In this document: positions 36,579 to 48,153 of the stretch, piece by piece
How positions within the stretch are numbered: position 1 is the stretch's first letter
Layout of the letters: every line of letters begins with the position of its first letter
From: Eutypella sp. D-1
Taxonomy: Eukaryota > Ascomycota > Sordariomycetes > Xylariales > Diatrypaceae
NCBI GenBank assembly: GCA_023313575.1
Contig: JAJTTP010000015.1
Span: 1,116,001 to 1,180,000, forward strand
DNA: 64,000 nt
Direction of reading: 5' to 3'
Notes under the pieces: model-generated
The model's database searches: none
Told to the model about the DNA's origin: nothing
Seen by the model: the letters and a program-made list of their open reading frames with translations, nothing else
Program-made: the position numbers and the translations under genes

Positions 36579-37509
36579 ATGGCCGCAGTAAGTCAATTCC
36601 TATAGACCAAAAAGAAATTGCGTTTGATTAATCCCCCTGTGTCGCCCCGATCTTCGCCGAAAACTCCCCCCCACTAAAAAGATTGTGATCTCGGGAGATT
36701 GGAGGACTCTTTTGAGCTAATTTCCTCGCAGCCACGAAGCGCAGCGCTCAAGGTCGACTGGGCGAAAGTGACGACGTCGCTGGGCCTGCGGGGCCAGACG
36801 GCGGCGTCGCTGCAGGCGTTCAAGCAGCGCAACGAGAACGCGCGGCGCCGGGTGCAGGCGCTGTCAGAGCAGCCCACAACCGTCGACTTCGCGCACTACC
36901 GGTCGGTGCTGAAGAACCAGGCCGTCGTCGCCGAGGTCGAGCGCCGCTTCAAGGAGTTCAAGCCCGCCGCCTACGACGTCCAGCGCCAGCTCAAGGCCAT
37001 CGACGCCTTCGAGGTCGAGGCCGTCCGCAACGCCCAGGCCGCCAAGGAGAAGGTCGAGCTCGAGCTCAAGGACCTCCAGGCTACCCTCAAGAACATCGAG
37101 ACCGCCCGCCCCTTCGACGAGCTCACTGTGGTACGTGTCATGTTCTTTTCCGTCGACGTGGAGATGAAGGAGGAGGAGGAGGAAGAGGGGGGGAAGATGG
37201 ATGAGGGCGATGATGAAGATGAAGTTATGGACCAGATGCGATGCGATGCGAGACGAGGCGAGACAAGACGAGATGAGAACACAAGACTAATTCAGACTCT
37301 ACAGGACGAAGTCGCTGCCGCCGAGCCCAGCATCGACGAGAAGACCGCCAAGCTTGTGGAGAAGGGTCGCTGGACCGTCCCGGGATACAAGGTACGAACG
37401 AACATACACACCCTTTTCCCGCCTTCCATATTATTTTCCCATCCCCCCGCTAACTCCGGGTGCTTCCCCCACCTCACAGGAAAAATTCGGCGATCTCGCC
37501 GTCGTATAG
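36579..37509 (+). CDS. ATP7: mitochondrial ATP synthase subunit d
   Basis: Four exons, 36579..36587 (only MAA), 36732..37130, 37305..37391 and 37480..37509 (ending in EKFGDLAVV), 174 residues, the usual fungal length. The sequence [35 protein letters not shown] is the conserved start of subunit d, followed by a long helical region ([36 protein letters not shown]). It forms part of the peripheral stalk that holds the F1 head of the F1Fo ATP synthase in the inner mitochondrial membrane. The first exon of nine coding bases was placed from ATGGCCGCA followed by GTAAGT. Confidence 0.95.
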
Positions 37510-38449
37510 ACGAAGGTGGTTTCTTCCCCTTCTCAATTCACCGGGTAGTAGCATCAGCGTGGCCCCCATACGGATGGATTATTCTCGACCTTCCCAATAT
37601 CCCGGAAACCCGAATATTTTCTTCTTCATTTTCCCCCCTTGTGTACTCTAGCAATTGTAGATAGCAGCAGTTGGTCGTCGAGCGGACGAGCGAGGGGAGA
37701 GGATATGTATAGAGGATGAATGAGCACACGAGGAAAAAGAAAAAAATAGCAGTGGAAAGTTGAAAAAATTTATCGCAAACTTTCGTCCATTCCACCCCTC
37801 TGTGGCGTTGCTATTATGTCCCGCATCGGCCAATTCTTATCCTTGTATTAACCACACAAGGCTTTCGAATGAATGGCTGGCCTCTTCCGCAGTTATCTTG
37901 ACCTTCCTAGGCAGATTCATCAGGGACAGAGCCTTGGGCCTGAATCATCTTCCATTCACAGCCCACTCTAAAGACAACGACCTGTGGCCAGTTTGTTCGC
38001 CCCCTTCTCCACACCCTCTACATCTTCCAATGGGGGGAGGGCTGTGGTAGTCAACTACGCCCGAGGATTTGCAGGCCTCGTGGTGCCACGAGATCCAACG
38101 GGCAGGCCGTCCATGTGCAACAGCAATACCCCACGCCGGGTATGCTTTACACTGGTCTATCAGGTTGAATTCTACCCTTGCCCCTAATATTCTCGGCGCT
38201 AATGCCGTCAAGAGACCTGGTTGCGGCTGTCCAGGGTGACGGAATTGTGCTCGGTAGACCATGCCTACAATACCACTTACGTGGCTCAAGCGTCTTGAAA
38301 CATTGCCACAGAATATGGTATTTATGATGATTTGAGACAGGAGATGTGGTTAGCAGCTACCTATTACTATTATTCGCGATAATCCTATTTGAAAACAAGT
38401 GTACATCCCATAAGACGGCACACAAGACGCACACATCGAAAACTACGAA
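37510..38449. other. intergenic between convergent genes
   Basis: 3' flanks of ATP7 (+) and the OPT transporter (-). No supported gene or repeat. Confidence 0.55.
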
Positions 38450-41400
38450 CTACGGCCAGGTGGATGGCCCGAACTTCTGCCCCTTTTCCACCACTTTAGC
38501 GACTGCGCCCCCGCGCTGGTCTAGGGTGTTGAAAGCCTGGACGTTTCCGTACCACTGCGGCGGCGTCTGACTGCCCTTGAGGAATATCAGGACCAGGAGG
38601 GAGCAGGCGATGAGCCCGCAGTCCAGGGCTGCCGACGTGATGTAGTTGTACCGGAACCACCAGCCGCGCCAGCGGCGCTTCACGAGCCACTGGAACACCC
38701 ACCCCACGATGCCCCAGCAGAGGTAATTGTAGACGCTGGCGGGAGGGATGGAGCCGCAGCCGCCGAAGATCAGCGGCACGCTGACGTACCGGAACACCGA
38801 CTTGGGCCACCTCCGAGCTAGAAGCCACGTCACCACCGGCCCGAGCACGCCGATCAGCCAGAACCACTGCAGCGCCGAGTACAGGGCACCAGGTCCAAAC
38901 ATGCGCCGGGGCCCGATAGCCCCCCAGATTACGGATGCGGTGTAAAATACCGTCGCGCCAGGGCATGTATAACCGTTCGGTTGGTCATCCTGGCATATTC
39001 TAGGGTACTTCCCAAGGGCCCAGTTCATGACTGCGATCTGTACGATACCAGACCAGATGGACGCGATCAGCTGAGACCAGAACATAAGCCTAGGGGGAAC
39101 CTTCATGTAATCTAATACGCTATACATCAGCCGTCAATACCTCCATAAAGGCTTCGCCGTGGAAACAAACGTTTCGGTGGTTTAGACTTGCTCATCACGG
39201 GTTGAGGTGTATTGGAGGATAAGGGTAACTCACGCCCTAGTTTGAGATCTTGTAGGAAATAAAGCGCCTGTGTCATGGAGATGTGGCCGTAGGTCTTGAA
39301 CATCATCATTGCCAACGGGCGGCCTGGGAGCATGTATCCAATGATGAATTCCGTCAAGACATTGAGTCCAATCCCGACGTTGGTCGTAGCCATTACCATT
39401 CCAGCCGGTATAACCCAGAGCACCGGGATGATCAACTGCCAATTGGATTAGTAACATGGTATATTATAGATAGATGAAGGTTCCTCAAAGAGTGGGGAAT
39501 TCAATTTTGTTGATAGGATTGGAAGACGGGAATAAGGATGAAATTGGCAATACAGGAAACACCTACACAGACGACAAATGCCCATGCCGGAAAGCCCGTA
39601 GGCCATCCAGTTACGACGCAGAAAGAGATTGCAACCATGACAATAAAAATGGTGATATACCACCAGTCCGGTGTATCCTTGTATTTCTTCATCAATCGCA
39701 TGTGTACATCCTTTCAATCATTGTGGTTAGCATCTGTTGACAGACAGCTGTGACTACACAAACATTCAAATGTAGCTCTGACTGGATAGGATAGGTTCTT
39801 AAATAGGGGTATGAATAGTGATTTCGGAGAATGGGAAGAGGACACACACATCTTCTTGGTCACGAGCCTGTTTGAAACGCTTGACGATATCCTTGCCATG
39901 GTAGAGGATGACATGGATAAAGACGGAAGAGACCGCGGCGAATGCGAGGCCATACGCAAGCGCGAACTGGGTACTGAGGAAAAGGGGCGAGTAGGCGAAA
40001 TACTGTGCTTCGTCAAACTGCAGACGGTCGTTCAATATTCTCGTGATGTTGTATCGGTTTCCTGTGTTGTCGAAGGACAGTGACGACTGGACGGGAAAGT
40101 AGTCGGCATACCATATCCCAGAGAAGTGAATAGCACACGATACGATTACGAAGAACAGCATTACTCCCGATAAGATGTTGGCGGTTGCGTGGAATGGAGG
40201 GATAAGCGGTGACCCTATGAAACCCGTGAGGATCGTCCAGTCCAGCGTGATTGGCATGAGGCCATATCCGTGCATGACACCGAAGAGCTTGTTCACCACT
40301 TTTACGAGGTTAGCATACACTCTGATGCGAAATTTGACCATGTACCCTGACAAACATGTCAGATGTCAGGGTTTGGATCTTCCATGCTTACCAATATTGC
40401 TTGGTGAGATCCACGTAACAAAGGCGAAGAACGACAAGCCCTGGAATATCCAACCTGGAATCCAATACCAAACAAAAGCGCCCATCTTGTATATCAGGTG
40501 TTAGCCGAGGGCCACCCTCACAATAGTGAAGTCTCTGAATGGCACCAACCATGACATATTGAAACTATCGATAACGCCCGATAGTCCAGCCATTCGTCTT
40601 CGGAGGCTTAGACTCGGAGTTTTCGTGGAGTGCGTACAGTAGAGACGTATTCACGAGGTTTGCGGGCCATATCATGGCTGCTGGCCACACCAAAAATCGA
40701 CGGGCAAGGCCAGCCAATCCATAACCAGTACAGAGGGAAGTAATACCGAAAAGGAGTTGGAATGCCCATCCGAAGTGCTGATTGTAGAATACCTGCTGTG
40801 CGACAAGCACATCTGTGGCGTAAAGAACTCCTCCTCCGTATGCTATGAAGGGTTAGTTGTCCTCCCTTGCTGTCATCGACTTAAGCGGGAGACAGCGACA
40901 AACCTGCATTGCTCATCACCACGATGACTACATGCTCCTTGAGGTTGAACTTGCCAGGGTTCAGGTTGAACTTGGTACCGAAGACTTCAAACTAAGAGGT
41001 CGCTAATTAGAAATGATAACGACTCGTAACAACGAAGGCCCTTTTTCTTTTTCGGTACAAGGACAGGCGAAACTGGGAGGAAAGGTCCAGCTTACCTCCT
41101 TGTCGGGAAATGTCCAAGACCAGCCCACGCCGATTGGGTAAGCAATCAGTTGTATAATGAACGTATTAACAGCTACGCTCGGGTTTCGAAGGGAGAATAA
41201 CATGTTTATCGAACAGCCGACAGTGCAGAGAAGGATGCCAATCGTCCAGGCACGGATCGTGTTCGCGGGGACATCGTCATCGTGATTTCTTACTGCTGCG
41301 CGAACCTTCGCAAGCAGTTAGCTCAACACCTACTGCGACACAAGGCTACGACTTGCGCACGACCGCCGAAGATTGGCCATAGGAGGTTCCAGACGTACTT

Positions 41401-41626
41401 CGGGGTAGGGACTGTCCTCTTCCAAATTCGCCTCGAGCTCATAGGCCTTCTCGGCATCTCGGGTAGCGACCGCGGCTTCGACAGCGTTGATTTCCTCGAG
41501 GGGGAGATTGGGGTCGAGTTCGTGCTCCTCCGAAAACTCTTGCAGTGTCTTCAAGACCCCAGCGCTGGCAGGTCTCCCTTCTGGGGGAGACTTGCTAGAT
41601 GATGCCGACGGCGCACCCTTCTCCAT
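38450..41626 (-). CDS. OPT-family oligopeptide transporter, interrupted by one in-frame TAG
   Basis: Nine exons on the minus strand: 41399..41626, 41096..41305, 40904..40991, 40550..40842, 40392..40485, 39850..40298, 39567..39710, 39234..39435 and 38450..39111. All phases close, giving 790 codons including the stop. Family features are SPYPEVRAAV, YAPxx-less multi-helix core, [78 protein letters not shown] and [19 protein letters not shown]. About 14 membrane segments import small peptides with protons at the plasma membrane. Codon 268 (40565-40567) is TAG in GRYR-stop-FQYVM, where homologues as I recall them have an aromatic residue (W, Y or F). No splice choice I tried removes it. Either the gene is a recent pseudogene, there is a sequence error, or the stop is recoded. 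Confidence 0.85.
40564..40585 (-). promoter_or_regulatory. inverted repeat spanning the in-frame TAG of the OPT gene
   Basis: Perfect 7-bp arms, ACTATCG and CGATAGT, separated by 8 nt, with two possible further G-U pairs in RNA. In the transcript the TAG lies in the 3' arm. It could form a small hairpin; biological relevance is inferred only. Confidence 0.4.
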
Positions 41627-42169
41627 TCATCGAAGCTTTGGAGGAATGTCGGTTGCCTAGCTAACAAATATTATTGAAGATAATGAACGAATAATATGTC
41701 AACGTCAAATGCAGGGAGGCATGCGGCGTGACGAAGGTTGGCAATGTAAGTGAATATTTAGTAGGTCTGATATTCGAGATTAAACTCGGAATGTCGGAGA
41801 AGACAGGTTGTCGTATGTCATTCCATGAATACATCACTGATGGAAATCATAACACATCACAAAATGGGAAGGGCCACTTCGTAGATATGTTCATGTGTAT
41901 GTCTACGCTTCTTGGACTCCAGGGGATCTATGAGACTCATATTAAAGTCACCAGATGGGGGAAGCTGCACCCGGGGTCAAGCCACAACATTGATATACCC
42001 GGGAAGTAAAGACTCATAGATCAACCCCCCCTGTTGTAAGACATATCACTTCACTGAAATCACGGAGGAAAACACGTAGTAGGAGGCTAATTCATTCAAT
42101 TGATCAATGTCCTGTATCATCAGCCACTCTCGACATCCGGCTATCGCACAGTTTACTGCGGCGTTTCAT
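41627..42169. other. intergenic
   Basis: Upstream region of the OPT gene and 3' flank of the secreted-repeat-protein gene. No supported gene. Confidence 0.5.
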
Positions 42170-43034
42170 TTAAGGGGGCGTAGGAGTGACGACAGTGCTG
42201 GTGAACTGCGCGCAGTTGGCACCGGCGGGGTCGACGGTGAGCTGGGCAAGATCGTCGTGGCCGCTGGCACAAGCACCGCTCGGGGCACGCAACTCGGCGC
42301 CGTCAAACTGCACGAGCTCGATGCCCGTCGCGGCGCAATCTTCGGCCCGGAAGTGCGTCCCGTTAAAGCCGACGCACGCCGCCTCGATGCCCACTAGGTC
42401 CGGCCGGAACCCCGCGTCGAACCCTCGCTGCACCCGCAGACTATCCGCCGTCGGTGTCAACTGCCGGTCCGCCGCCTCGTTTACGCACGCTGCGTCTACC
42501 ATCTCGCCTGTGTTTCCGCCGGTTGTGTTAGTACTGTATTTGGGCAGGGATGGTAATGATAGAGATAATTGTAATACAAGGAAGGGTGCAGGTGGGAATT
42601 AGAAGAAGAAAACACGTACCATTGTTGCGGAAGGTGATGCACTCGTTACCGGGGACGCCGTTGACCTCGAATAACACAAGGGTCTCGCCGTCCGCGACGG
42701 CGCCGGACCCGCCATTGTCGGTGTTACCGCCAGTGCCGGTCTCGGTGCCGGTGCCGTCATCATTGGTGTCGCCACCAGTGTTGGAGCCTTCATTGGCGTC
42801 GCCCCCTTGCGTAGAGTTGCCATTATTTCCATTGTTCCCATTATTGCCATTATTGCCGTTGTTAAAGCCATTGCCAAGCCCTAGTCTCTCCCTGAGACTC
42901 CCGCCCTGGAACTGACCGACACGTTGCCTAGGAAGGATGCCTAATTCGGTAGGAAGACGAACACGACCGAGACGGGTGTCGAGGGCGGCGGCCGTTGCGG
43001 ACGCCGCAAGAAACACGATGTTCAGAAACTTCAT
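42170..43034 (-). CDS. secreted protein with Asn/Gly repeat, unknown function
   Basis: Two exons, 42620..43034 and 42170..42507, 250 residues. The N-terminus MKFLNIVFLAASATAAALD is a clear signal peptide. A LPRQ-type site near residue 36 may be a processing point. Residues about 55-105 are low-complexity: an (N-N-G)n run encoded by an AATGGCAAT-type repeat, then Asp/Gly/Thr-rich sequence. The C-terminal half is folded-looking, with VLFEVNGVPGNECITFRNNG and five further cysteines (AACVNE, EAACVG, AEDCAA, SGACAS, GANCAQ), suggesting a disulfide-stabilised domain of about 140 residues. I do not recognise a family. It may be a wall or secreted effector-type protein. Confidence 0.75.
42815..42880 (-). 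repeat. coding Asn/Gly minisatellite
   Basis: Tandem nine-base units (coding for Asn-Asn-Gly or Asn-Gly-Asn) inside the secreted protein gene, at least five near-perfect copies. Copy number is likely variable. Confidence 0.8.
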
Positions 43035-43827
43035 GATGAACGAAGGGCTGTGATGGATGGAGAAAGGCTTTTATGCAAGAGAGTGGTCGTGATGCTAGGA
43101 TCTAACGAATGAAACACGTCAATGAATGAAGTGGCCCAGCCACGGAGAAGAGAATAAATATCAGCGAAAAAACGTAAAGCTTCAGAAATGAATGAGTTGA
43201 TAGTTAGATCTGGATGGCCACGAACTGGGCAGATATAAACTACTTATATGATCGCCATAATAGCGATTCAGACCAGATCTATGGAGCTAAAATCTACAAT
43301 GGAGATAGTGGGCCGTGAAGATCGGTAGCTCTGTCTCGTATCCCCTGAACTTCCCCTGATGCTATACATATGCGTCGTCGTTTGGACTAGAACAGCAATT
43401 TCCGCTCTGATGAACTCTTGTAGATATCGTGTTTTCAAGGGGCCGGGTGGCCAAGCGACGTCTCACCATGATGTGAGACAGGGGTTGAAAGGCTAGAATG
43501 TGGGGATCGCCCTGCCTCAACCGGGCCATTGGGGCGCCTAGCTCGCCCCTGCTGCCACGCGAACAGCAGAAAGGAGACGAAACGGTTGAAACAGCAGGGA
43601 GCGAGCCGTACGCGCCTATCCGCACCCTTCTATTTCCGTATCTCACCATGATGTTGAAGTTGAAGTGCGGAGTTATTGGAGGAAAAAAAAAAATCCGTTG
43701 ACGCTCGAGCTGTGACGTACAGGAGTGGCCGGGTGGCCCAGGCTTTGCTGGAACTGGGATGAACAGAGTGGGATCACCTCGGCCCCCATCCCGAAACGGT
43801 GGTTGGATTCGGAGAGGTTGAGCTGAG
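43035..43827. other. intergenic with small repeated motifs
   Basis: Upstream of the secreted-repeat gene and 3' of the molybdopterin gene. It contains two copies of a GGCCGGGTGGCC motif (43441, 43728) and of TCTCACCATGATGT (43461, 43641); the first of the latter forms a 7-bp hairpin with GTGAGAC. No supported gene. The long frame through it is antisense and low-complexity. Confidence 0.45.
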
Positions 43828-44360
43828 CTAGGTAACTTTCTCGCCCATGATGCCGTCTCGATTTGCTCTCCAGACCCCTCCCTCGCCCTCGAATTCTTCC
43901 CTCTTCCAGACTTCGACACGGGCCTTGCATTCCTCGAGGGCCTCTTCGCCAGCCCTCCAAGCAGCCTGCCTGTGAGGCGAAGACACGGCAATCAAGATAC
44001 TCTCCTCGCCAATAGGAACAGTACCAAGACGATGTATCATGGCTATCGACTTGAGGGAGTGCTTCTCCCTGATAGTTTTGCAGATGGACAGCATTGTCCG
44101 CAGAGCAAGCTGGTTATACGCCGAGTACTGCAGTTCCTTGACTGGTTTCCCAGCAAAGTTGTCCCGAGTCGTACCTGTGTGGTATTAGACAGATATTTTA
44201 TTTGGTTGAAGTAGTGAGAGGTCGGCTCACCAGCAAACAAGACTATTGCGCCGGCCTGGGGGCTACGGACACGATCCATGATGGACTGCGCATTTAAATG
44301 GTCATGGGTCAGGGCCACATAAGACCCCTCATCCTGCAGTTGATCAGATTGGGCTTCCAT
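43828..44360 (-). CDS. cnxH: molybdopterin synthase catalytic (large) subunit, MoaE/MOCS2B type
   Basis: Two exons, 44231..44360 and 43828..44174, 158 residues. [36 protein letters not shown] and IAMIHRLGTVPIGEESILIAVSSPHRQAAWRAGEEALEECKARVEVWKREEF cover the whole MoaE domain. The WKREEF segment holds the conserved active-site lysine region. The enzyme adds two sulfurs to cyclic pyranopterin phosphate, using the thiocarboxylated small subunit, to make molybdopterin for nitrate reductase, xanthine dehydrogenase and similar enzymes. Length matches fungal relatives. The small subunit gene is not in the window. Confidence 0.93.
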
Positions 44361-44982
44361 AGTCCTGACGCCAGCTCCATGGATACTTAAATATTTAAGG
44401 ATCCAGGTACTGGGTATAGATAGAGTGAGATAGAGTGAGGAGAAGATATGGATATTGTTGAGTTGAGATCTTCGCTCCGAAGGTCTCTGGTGATAGTACG
44501 AAGTACTCCGTCGGCCGTAGGGTAGGTAGGTACATCGCAGGGTACGGAGTACAGTACCTCACTGACTAAGCCAATGGACAGTACAGGAGATGCTAAGCCC
44601 AATAAGATCTAGATCTGGTGCTACTGTATGTACTTACGTACCTAAGTAGGTAGTGTACATACATGCACAATAGCACTTGCATTCAGCAGTTGGCAGCTCC
44701 AGTGTGCCAGTCACAGGGGGTTCCAGTGGATGGACAATCAAACAATGGACATGCAAGCCCTGCGCTTGAGTGCTATGTAGCTCCAACCTTGAAACTGTCC
44801 TTCATCCTCATCTTCGCCTTCTCTATCTATACCTTCTTTAAAACTACCCGGGTAATGTGGAAATCATATTACGCTCCCTCTCGACTTTCTGCTAGCTCCA
44901 GTCAAAGAGTATCGCTATTCCGAATAACTTCTCTCTCTGATAATCTAATATCCTCTCTCTAATCTTTGTCGGCTACCACAAC
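44361..44982. other. divergent intergenic region
   Basis: Shared upstream region of the minus-strand molybdopterin gene and the plus-strand splicing factor. It holds clustered TAGGTAGGTA and TACCTAAGTAGGTA motifs (44519-44530, 44638-44652) and a CT-rich leader before 44983. No supported gene. Confidence 0.5.
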
Positions 44983-47586
44983 ATGTATGACGACTACGAT
45001 CACAGAGCTCGCGATGAACGCGACCACTACCGACGCAGATCACCACCACCCTCATCGCGGGACCATCAATATCGTTCGCGGCATGGTAAAATTAAATAGC
45101 CTGGAGGACCAATTTCGTCAAGATTAACTTCTGAGCGTGCGCTGACTTTCCTGCGAGGAAAGACTCTTCTAGGTCACCTAGGAGGACGCCACCAAGGGGA
45201 CCGCGCACCGGAGGGGAGGACCCATATCGCCATCGTCGCTCCCCAGATGGCCCAAGACAACAGTCGCCGCCTTACAACAGACGTGACAACTCACCTGGCT
45301 ATCGACAGGGCTACCCCGGTCGCACAATGAATAGAGGTGATGAACGACACGGCCGTGATCGCGAACGTGATCGCGACTATTATCATGACGATGACACGCG
45401 TGATGATCCGCGTTATCCCCAAAGAGAGTCGCCTGGTCGCGGTCGCGGCCGCGATCGCTATTACCGAGACTACGATGATCCCCGAGACCATTACAATCGC
45501 AGTCGCTCAGGCGCCGCCTCACCATATGATTCGGCCGACGATGATTATTACCATGATCGCCGACACCGTTTGGGCCCGGGAAGGCCATATCATACGATAA
45601 AGTTGGATGGAATTCCTGACAAGATGAGCACACAGGAAGTACGTTGGATTGTTTCTTGCTTGTTTCTTGCTTTTCTCTAGGTGCTTGCACCATCGTTGGG
45701 CTTTTAGCTGACAACTTTTTTTGTTATAGATCGACCAGACTTTACGGGATAACGGGGCGGTTGGCTTAGTTGAAGTTCGCATTAAATCGGACGATAGGAC
45801 TGGTAAGTAGCCCATGCCCGTCTGTTCAATGCCATAACGCTAACTCCCCTTCCCCCTCCCCCAAGGATCCCGCCGATGCTATGCCTTTGCCGAATTTCGC
45901 TCCGACGAGGATGCTATTGATTTCATAGAAAGACACTACCCTATAATCGACATCGGCATACCGAACGGGCCGCTTGCTCAGATCCGACTCGAGTACAGCC
46001 GAGAGCGTCGCAATGCCGCAACTGCCGATGATTGGATTTGCTCTATGGTTAGTAGTGATGACAATACACTCTCGTCCTATTCCTGTAACGCTTGCCTGAC
46101 GAGTTTCTAGTGTCATTTTCAAAACTTCTCACGGCGAGCAACGTGCAAGCAATGCAAAGCACCAAAATCCAGTATACCCGAGACCACAGCAGAGATGAGG
46201 CTCGACGGCAAGAGCGACGAGTGCCCCCAGCAGGCGCCCTCCCAGTTTCTCGTCATTCGTGATTTACCATCCTCGGCAAATGAGAATACGCTATCTAATG
46301 GGATGAAATCCCTGTATGTCGCGAAGGGGGAGGAGCCAAAACAGATACCCGGGGCCCCTCCTAGACTTAAGAGTACGGCGCCAGTCGGCAATACCAGCGG
46401 ACTGGGCGCAAAGGTCGGATCTCTGGTCCGTGTCTTTTTGATACGCGACAGATCCTCAGAAATCAGTTGCAATTACGGATTCGCCGAGTTTTCCACCCTA
46501 GACGATGCCCGTGCCGCTATGGCGAAGTATAACGCAACGCCACACTTCACTATCAGCTCCCGGCCTGTAACAATCGCCTACATTCACTCGGGCGTTTTTA
46601 TTCCGCACCTATTTCCAGTCCAGGAACATGACACGAAGTTCTCTTTTGCGGCGACACATAATCCATCATTAAGACTCGCCTACTGGAACCCTTCAGTTTA
46701 CGCCAGTGAGCTAACTGTCTTCAATGAATCACTCTACGAAGACAAGCCTCAGGAATCAGTGGGTGCTCAGAAAGAAGCAGAACAGTCGAGCAAGGAGTCG
46801 AAAAAAAGGAAAGCGGAAAAGGATCTTGTTGCACCGAGCGGAAAGAAAGTCATTGCCATGGCCCCACAACTACAGAGATGGGCTAACAAGCATGCCGAAC
46901 TCCACGGATCTAAAGATGGCGGCAAGGTCAAAGAGCCGCCGACTGACAAAGCTCCCGTTACCGGCGCCAACGCCTTCGGTCCTATTCAGGTGACGCCTCC
47001 AGCTGTCGCGACTACCCTGTCCGTATCCTACGCCGATCTGGATCAGATGTGTTGCCTCCTCTGCCGGCGCAAATTCCGCAACGAGCCATCCTTGCGCAGA
47101 CACGAACAAGCCAGTGACATGCACAAGGCTAACCTGGAAAACGACGAGCTAATTGCTAAAGCAACCAAAGACTTAAAGGCCCTTGGCAAGGAGCCGGTGT
47201 CTAATTACCGCGACCGGGCTAAAGAGCGGCGAATGGTGCACAATCAGCCCACGAAACCGAAAGCCCAGCAGCCATCAAAGAAGAACGCAACTCCTTCTAA
47301 AGACAAGGCTAAAGAGGCAGCACCTGCGAAGCCCACGATATCGAAAGGAGCCGGGCTCCTCGCGAAGATGGGCTGGAACACGGGCGAGGGCCTCGGCGCG
47401 GAGGGAGGCGGGCGCACGAACATCATTGAAACCATGGCCTATAATCCGGGTGTCGGCCTCGGGGCTGAGGGCGGCAAGCTCGGCGATGCTGTCGAGGAAG
47501 CTGCCCGCGCTACCCGAAACGACTACTCGGACTTTGTCGCCAAGGCTAAAGACAAGGCGCGTGAGAGATATGAGAGAATGGGTTGA
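44983..47586 (+). CDS. RBM5/RBM10-like RNA-binding splicing factor
   Basis: Five exons, 44983..45085, 45163..45638, 45730..45802, 45866..46047 and 46111..47586, 769 residues. Domains in order: an Arg/Ser/Asp/Tyr-rich N-terminus (RS-like); RRM1 (HTIKLDGIPDKMS...RCYAFAEF); a RanBP2-type zinc finger (DDWICSMCHFQN..ATCKQCKAP) split by an intron; RRM2 (QFLVIRDLP...YGFAEF); a basic linker with a probable nuclear signal (KESKKRKAEK); a C2H2 finger (MCCLLCRRKF...LRRHEQASDMH); and a C-terminal G-patch (GAGLLAKMGWNTGEGLGAEGGG). This is the exact order of human RBM5/RBM10, which act in early spliceosomes and alternative 3' splice-site choice. The acceptor of exon 2 was set by reading frame. Confidence 0.92.
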
Positions 47587-48078
47587 GATTCTTGCATATA
47601 CCCATCCGATCCGACCCAACTTCTGTTGTTGCCTCGGCGGGCTTTCTGTTATTTGGAGCTGTACGATATTGATAATTAACTAGTATGCGGGAGAGGGAGC
47701 TTCAGAGGAGCCAGACTCCCTTGCTCGTGTATGAATCGATGACCGTTAAAACTCAATACGTGAGCGATTAAAACATTCTTGCTAACCCTCAGAGGCTATC
47801 TACAAAGTAGGTATATATGTAATAGGTAGCCAAGCCACCACCGCCACGGGGATTGCCTATCTCCACAGTCCTGGTACCACAAGGCGCGCCTGTTTTGTTT
47901 GTTGCTGCTTATCAGTGCTATCAGCGCCCGAATATCGGGGGGGGATAATCAGTCACCAAAAATAAAGTGGGATGAAGGGGACCCACCGAGGGGTTCTTTT
48001 CTGATAAACTCAATTGAAGCTTTCGGACATCTGATCACAAACTCAGAGCTTGTAATCGCAACATCTAATTCATACCTG

Positions 48079-48113
<35 letters not shown>

Positions 48114-48153
48114 ATAAAATAAATTCCAACCACATCCTTAGAGATTCACCAAG
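47587..48153. other. promoter region of argininosuccinate synthase gene
   Basis: No gene. A CT microsatellite (48083-48110) lies about 45 bases before the start codon, as often in fungal leaders. I did not find a perfect TGACTCA (cross-pathway control) site here; one lies inside an intron at 49181. Confidence 0.5.
48083..48110 (+). repeat. (TC)n microsatellite in leader
   Basis: Thirteen or so TC units directly upstream of the argininosuccinate synthase start. Confidence 0.9.

Noticed and set aside
40500..40600. Alternative introns that would skip the OPT TAG (GTTATC donor in GGGCGTTATC)
   Set aside because: The donor is poor and no acceptor restores the phase of the next exon (ATGGGCGCTTTT); the read-through model keeps every phase.
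43362..43991. 209-codon minus-strand open frame
   Set aside because: Overlaps the true molybdopterin synthase exon in another frame and then runs through low-complexity intergenic DNA.
45178..45714. 178-codon minus-strand open frame
   Set aside because: Antisense of the RS/DY-rich N-terminus of the RBM5-like gene; long only because of biased composition.
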